Positions 7,309 to 10,652 of a stretch of 10,652 bases of DNA are shown one piece after another (position 1 is the first letter of the stretch; every line of letters starts with the position of its first letter). Origin of the DNA: an uncultured Verrucomicrobiales bacterium. GTDB taxonomy: Bacteria; Verrucomicrobiota; Verrucomicrobiia; Limisphaerales; JACDHS01. A program made the translations under genes and the position numbers. The notes below the pieces were generated by a model, which did not search any database, was not told the origin of the DNA, and was given only the letters and a program-made list of their open reading frames with translations. The stretch covers positions 1-10,652 of the forward strand of contig CALJZV010000360.1 of the NCBI GenBank assembly GCA_937983475.1, read 5' to 3'.

Positions 7309-7336
7309 ACAATAAGTGCCCCGCCGTGGTTGACAA
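7309..7336 (-). promoter_or_regulatory. Candidate sigma-70-type promoter of dapA-dapB-folK
   Basis: On the minus strand TTGTCA (7331-7336, 5 of 6 to the -35 consensus) is followed after 16 nt by TATTGT (7309-7314, 4 of 6 to the -10 consensus). Transcription would begin only a few bases before the dapA ATG at 7300, giving a very short or leaderless-like 5' end. An AT-rich stretch (7337-7350) lies just upstream of the -35 box and could act as an UP element. The boxes are seen; activity is inferred. Confidence 0.4.
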
Positions 7337-7354
7337 AGATTTTTATTTACCCGG

Positions 7355-7546
7355 CGACGCGGTTGGGTGTGTTTATTTCCGGGTGGCCGTTAAGCTCCAC
7401 CTCTCCCTGGCCCTCTCCTCCCTTTTTGGAGGAGAGGGTGGCCGAAAGCCGGGAGAGGAAACCGCACCGGTTGCGGGGTTTGGCAGCGCCAAATCATTTG
7501 CGGAGAAAATAAATCACCCGCTTCAATGACATTCGACGCGGTTGGG
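7355..7546. repeat. 13-bp direct repeat pair bracketing the palindrome
   Basis: CGACGCGGTTGGG occurs exactly twice in this gap, at 7355-7367 and 7534-7546, with starts 179 bp apart. Each copy is followed within a few bases by TTCCGG (8 extra bases in the first copy). The interval holds the nested palindrome at 7400-7458. The identity is directly visible. Whether it is a duplicated segment, a pair of protein-binding sites or the trace of an insertion is unknown. The rest of the 274-nt gap (7301-7574) holds a small hairpin at 7462-7476 and no convincing gene. Confidence 0.6.
7400..7458. repeat. Nested palindromic repeat (REP/dispersed-palindrome type)
   Basis: An inner perfect 11-bp stem (7411-7421 with 7428-7438, CCCTCTCCTCC with its complement) closes a 6-nt loop, cttttt. 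An outer 8-bp stem (CCTCTCCC at 7400-7407 with GGGAGAGG at 7451-7458) surrounds it, leaving a 3-nt and a 12-nt internal loop. The TGGCCGAAAGCC segment on the right is partly self-complementary. Pyrimidine/purine palindromes of this CCCTCTCC...GGAGAGGG kind are, from general knowledge, common dispersed intergenic repeats in several bacterial groups including Verrucomicrobiota. There is no T-run on either side, so intrinsic termination is not indicated. However, it sits between the cytochrome stop and dapA, and could stabilise or block transcripts. Confidence 0.7.
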
Positions 7547-7574
7547 CTTCCGGATAACGTCTTCAATAACGCCA

Positions 7575-10500
7575 TTACTTCCCGCGCCGCATCAGGCGCT
7601 CGGGATATTCACGCGGGGCCGGCGGACTGGTTTCCGTCACCGGCTCCAGCGACGGTTTCAGCGTCAGGCCGGCTTTGGTTTTTAAATCGCCATGAGTCAC
7701 GGCGACATCCTCCACCTTGAACAGCGGCTGTTTCTCCGAGGCGCCCGTGGCGTGGCGATAGAAGGCGTTCATTTCCTCAGCGGTAAAGGGACGCGACCCG
7801 CGCCGCCCGAAAACCACCGTCTGGTGGCCGGTTTCATCCACCACACGGTCGCGGTCCAGGCCGCGCGACACAGCCACGGCAGGCCCTTTTGTCGGGTAGG
7901 TCGCAATTAATTTTGGGTTGGGCCGCGGCGTGAAGCCCATGTAGCCCGGCACCGTGTCGGGCGAAATGAGCTGGAGCACGCGCAGGCCGTTTTTGCCATC
8001 GGCCACAAGCGCATACATGGAGGCGTTGACCGAGCCGATCTGCACGGCGCGCGTGTCGTTCAACGCGCCATCGGCGTTGAACATCTGGTCGAGCCGGGGC
8101 CGCTCGGGATTCTCAATGTCAATGATCGCCAGCCCCTCCGCGCCGTTGGCGACGTAGGCGTAGGTTCTGGCCAAATAAAACCGCTGCGCGTTGGCCAGCG
8201 GCACCAAGGCCGAGCGCACGGGCGCCGGATGCTCCGCGTCGGTGATGTCCAGAACCTTTAGCCCGTCGGCGTCGGTCACAAACGCGTAGCGAAACTGCAC
8301 CGTCACGGCGCGCGGACGGTTGAGAAAGCCGTCGGTCACTTCGCCAACGAGCCGGGGATTTTTGGGATCGTCCACGTCCACGACGAACAGCCCCCGGTCC
8401 GCGGTAATGTAAAGCCGGTGGCCAGCCACAACGCAGTGCGACGCGCCTTTTAATTTCCCATCAGGATTGAAGACGATTTTTTCCTTCAGGAAATTGTTGT
8501 CCGGATTGCCATCCACCAGCGTGGCGACGTTGACTATGACCAGGCCCTCCTCGCGGTCGGTGACATAGACATAGGCGTAAAGAGGGTGAATCGGCTGCTC
8601 TTCATTTTCCGGAAGCCGCTCGCGGGCCGGGTCCAGCGCCAGCGTGCTGGGCAGGGCAACCGACGTGGCATATTTGGTGCGAACATAGGTGCGCTGGCCC
8701 AGAGGCGAAACCGGAGACGAAATGATGCGCTCGGAAAAGCCCTTGTGGTCAATGTTGGCCACGTCAAAGACTTCAAAGCCGTCCTTGCCGTTGGCCGTGT
8801 AGAGGTATTCACCGCGCAGCGTAAGATCGAGAATCTCGCGGCCATGATGATGATAGGCTTCCTGAAGTTTGCGGCCGGCGTTCTCGTGCTGCTGATGATT
8901 TTTCGGGTACGCCAGCTTGTGCAGATGGCTGCCGATGGCTGCCTGCGGCTCCTCGCGCTCGGTCCAGACCACGCCGTAAAGGCCGTCCTTGCCCGCGCCG
9001 ACGTAAGCGAATCTCCCGAAGAAATTGACCGTGCCGGTGCCGAATCCCAGCAGTTGCGTCATGATGGCGTTGTTGTCGTTCTCCTTGGACAGGTGGCAGT
9101 CGGTGCAGTTCTTGGTCGTGCCGCGCCCGCTGGTGGCGTGGGCGAAATGCGGGTTGAAGGCCTGGCCGCTGTAGCCCTCGGCGGAAATGGTCTGCTGCTG
9201 GGAATAGACCCATTCACGGTTGGCGTTTTGCGAACCGACCACGACGGCGCTGGATGAGCGGATCACGGCGAGGCGGTTGCTTTTCACCGTGCCGTCCTTG
9301 CCGAGCATGAAGACGTCGTCGCGCACGACCTGCGGGTTGTAGGAGGTGTAGTTGCGGGTGGTGATGCCCTCGAATTTGTTCAAGGCCACGCGCTGGTTGG
9401 CCTTCATCGGCAGGTGGCATCCGAAGCAACTGGTGGCCCAGGAGGTGTGACAGACCTGGCAGGAGATGTTCTGATTGTCGTGGGCCAGCTCGCCACTGCG
9501 CGCGCAATCCTTTTCCACGGCGGCGTTGCCCCAGGTTTCACCGTCGCGCCGGAGGGTTTTGGCGTAATGCGACTTGGGATTGTAGCGCGGCGAGGACGGG
9601 TCGATGGTGTCCTTGGTTTGAGGAATTTCCCAGCGCCGGTCCGGACTCATCATCGAGTGCTGGATGAGTTTATTTCCTTCCCACACAAAGCGCGGCCCCC
9701 AGGGCGTCGCGGTTTTGCTCAGGTCAATTTGCCCGCCGTTTCCGGACGTGACGAGTGTGGGGCGCTGTGTGGCCGTGCCGTGACAGTCAATGCACTCGAT
9801 GGTCGTGGCCGCGCGCGGCTCGCCGTACAGATTGCCGTTGCCATGCACATCGGCGTCAAAATGACAGTCCACGCACTGCATGCCGCGCACCAGGTGAATG
9901 TCCTTGAGGTGAACCGCCTTGGCGAACTTGTCCGGGTCTTCGTGCGAAATGACGTCGTCTTCCAGATCGAGCAGGTTGCCCTTGCGGTCCTTCTTGAACA
10001 CCGCGCGAAACACCCAGCCGTGGCCGTGGTAATCCGCAAACTGCGTGTGCTTGAGCTTGGGATTCAGCTCAGCGACCTTTTCGAGAAAGTCCGGGTCATT
10101 CCACAGTCCGCGCGCGGCGGCGGCCTCAGGATTCCTTCGCAAGGACTCGAACATTTCATCCTCAGTCGGATCCTTCTGCTCCTTGGGATACATGAATTCG
10201 CCGTCGGATTCCTGGTCCCACCAGGTGTAGCCGAGGTAGGTGTTCACGAAGAGGTTGCCCTGGTGCATGTGGCAGGTCATGCATTGGCTGCTGGGAATGG
10301 AGCGGGTGAACTGGTGCTTGATCGGATGGCCGCGCTCCCGTTTGGAAATGGATGGATCCTCGCTGAAGCTCAGTCCCTGGTGGCCGTATTTGCTGTACCA
10401 GTCCGAGTGGCTGGGCGAACGGTCGTTGGCGTAAACCACGTGGCAGGCGGTGCAGCCGCTCGACCGGTAATCGCCCGGATGATCATTCGATCCCATGAAG

Positions 10501-10652
10501 CCCAGAAGCGGGTCGTGCAGGCGTGTCTTTTGAAGGTTCAACACAACCGGGTCAATCCGGTTGAGCGTGCCCAGGCCGCGCTCCGAAAGCCGGCGCAGTG
10601 GGCGTCCCGGAGGCTCGTCAATCAGCGGGATGCCGAGGCGAAGCTGCTTGGC
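7575..10652 (-). CDS. Multiheme c-type cytochrome fused to LVIVD-repeat beta-propeller (5' end outside window)
   Basis: The frame is open from the right edge to TAA at 7575-7577 (1,025 codons here), so the N-terminus is missing. The in-frame GTG at 10544 is only internal. Numbering from that GTG, seven CxxCH heme-attachment motifs occur at 31-35, 88-92, 224-228, 251-255, 362-366, 373-377 and 480-484. They bind covalent heme c, which requires export, so a periplasmic or extracellular location is expected. Many free histidines nearby could be distal ligands. From about 512 to 870 come seven blade-like repeats with cores AYVGAGKDGLYGVV, LYTANGKDGFEVFDV, VYVTDREEGLVIVNV, LYITADRGLFVVDV, AFVTDADGLKVLDI, AYVANGAEGLAIIDI and ALVADGKNGLRVLQL. 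This is the LVIVD-repeat pattern, consistent with a seven-bladed propeller. A His-rich stretch (540-567) separates blades 1 and 2. The C-terminal ~120 residues are unrecognised and end in a proline-rich basic tail. Role is unknown: electron transfer coupled to a binding or enzymatic surface is plausible. Both domain calls are strong; a specific function is not supported. Confidence 0.9.
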   Translation of the reverse strand, partial: AKQLRLGIPLIDEPPGRPLRRLSERGLGTLNRIDPVVLNLQKTRLHDPLLGFMGSNDHPGDYRSSGCTACHVVYANDRSPSHSDWYSKYGHQGLSFSEDPSISKRERGHPIKHQFTRSIPSSQCMTCHMHQGNLFVNTYLGYTWWDQESDGEFMYPKEQKDPTEDEMFESLRRNPEAAAARGLWNDPDFLEKVAELNPKLKHTQFADYHGHGWVFRAVFKKDRKGNLLDLEDDVISHEDPDKFAKAVHLKDIHLVRGMQCVDCHFDADVHGNGNLYGEPRAATTIECIDCHGTATQRPTLVTSGNGGQIDLSKTATPWGPRFVWEGNKLIQHSMMSPDRRWEIPQTKDTIDPSSPRYNPKSHYAKTLRRDGETWGNAAVEKDCARSGELAHDNQNISCQVCHTSWATSCFGCHLPMKANQRVALNKFEGITTRNYTSYNPQVVRDDVFMLGKDGTVKSNRLAVIRSSSAVVVGSQNANREWVYSQQQTISAEGYSGQAFNPHFAHATSGRGTTKNCTDCHLSKENDNNAIMTQLLGFGTGTVNFFGRFAYVGAGKDGLYGVVWTEREEPQAAIGSHLHKLAYPKNHQQHENAGRKLQEAYHHHGREILDLTLRGEYLYTANGKDGFEVFDVANIDHKGFSERIISSPVSPLGQRTYVRTKYATSVALPSTLALDPARERLPENEEQPIHPLYAYVYVTDREEGLVIVNVATLVDGNPDNNFLKEKIVFNPDGKLKGASHCVVAGHRLYITADRGLFVVDVDDPKNPRLVGEVTDGFLNRPRAVTVQFRYAFVTDADGLKVLDITDAEHPAPVRSALVPLANAQRFYLARTYAYVANGAEGLAIIDIENPERPRLDQMFNADGALNDTRAVQIGSVNASMYALVADGKNGLRVLQLISPDTVPGYMGFTPRPNPKLIATYPTKGPAVAVSRGLDRDRVVDETGHQTVVFGRRGSRPFTAEEMNAFYRHATGASEKQPLFKVEDVAVTHGDLKTKAGLTLKPSLEPVTETSPPAPREYPERLMRRGK

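Noticed and set aside
5693..7315. 540-codon plus-strand frame opposite dapB and dapA
   Set aside because: It spans two well-supported genes on the other strand and shows no domain of its own.
7301..7336. TTG at 7336 as the dapA start
   Set aside because: It adds 12 non-conserved residues ahead of the family-typical MFTGTYAAIVTPF and overlaps the candidate -35 box. The ATG at 7300 gives the canonical 292-residue length.
7462..7476. Small hairpin CCGCA/TGCGG with CCGGT loop
   Set aside because: The stem is only 5 bp with no T-run. It is likely chance pairing in GC-rich sequence.
7390..7575. A 61-codon minus-strand frame whose ATG overlaps the cytochrome stop as TAATG
   Set aside because: The overlap looks like translational coupling, but the peptide matches nothing I recognise, and its C-terminal third is simply the translation of the palindromic repeat at 7400-7458.
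10542..10652. GTG at 10544 as the true start of the multiheme protein
   Set aside because: The same frame stays open for 36 more codons to the window edge, and a start there would leave a c-type cytochrome without a signal peptide.

Overview
This is a 10.65-kb piece of a GC-rich bacterial chromosome. The gene content fits Verrucomicrobiota, most likely the Pedosphaera/Limisphaerales side. That assignment is inference from three things: the style of the TPR-tailed GT-C-like membrane protein, a multiheme cytochrome fused to LVIVD repeats, and intergenic CCCTCTCC/GGAGAGGG palindromes. No rRNA or other phylogenetic marker is present. No mobile element, tRNA or CRISPR array is seen.

Layout, left to right. 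(1) Positions 1-1655, plus strand: the 3' part of a polytopic membrane protein resembling the TMTC/GT-C glycosyltransferase class, ending in four TPR repeats. (2) A short bulged inverted repeat at 1665-1703 separates it from a convergent gene. (3) Positions 1685-3577, minus strand: an O-antigen ligase/polymerase family (Wzy_C) membrane protein, also with a TPR-like tail. (4) Positions 3600-4970, minus: a LeuC-type aconitase-superfamily large subunit whose gene ends 22 nt before the ligase start, so the two may share a transcript. No leuD small-subunit gene is visible. (5) Positions 4971-5132: a gap holding a strong intrinsic terminator for the upstream operon. (6) Positions 5133-7300, minus: a compact dapA-dapB-folK unit covering two consecutive steps of the diaminopimelate/lysine pathway plus a folate-pathway kinase. 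dapB and folK overlap as GTGA. (7) Positions 7301-7574: a gap with a putative dapA promoter, a 59-bp nested palindrome and a 13-bp direct repeat that brackets the palindrome. (8) Positions 7575-10652, minus: the 3' part of a very large secreted-type protein with seven CxxCH heme sites followed by about seven LVIVD-like blades. It runs off the right edge.

Everything except the first gene is on the minus strand. The dap genes and folK are housekeeping. The two TPR-tailed membrane proteins point to cell-envelope glycan or protein-glycosylation work. The heme/beta-propeller fusion is the most unusual protein here: it joins an electron-transfer module to a predicted seven-bladed propeller, with a histidine-rich stretch between the first two blades. 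I see no clearly new multi-gene system, but that fusion and the repeat-bearing gap downstream of it merit attention.
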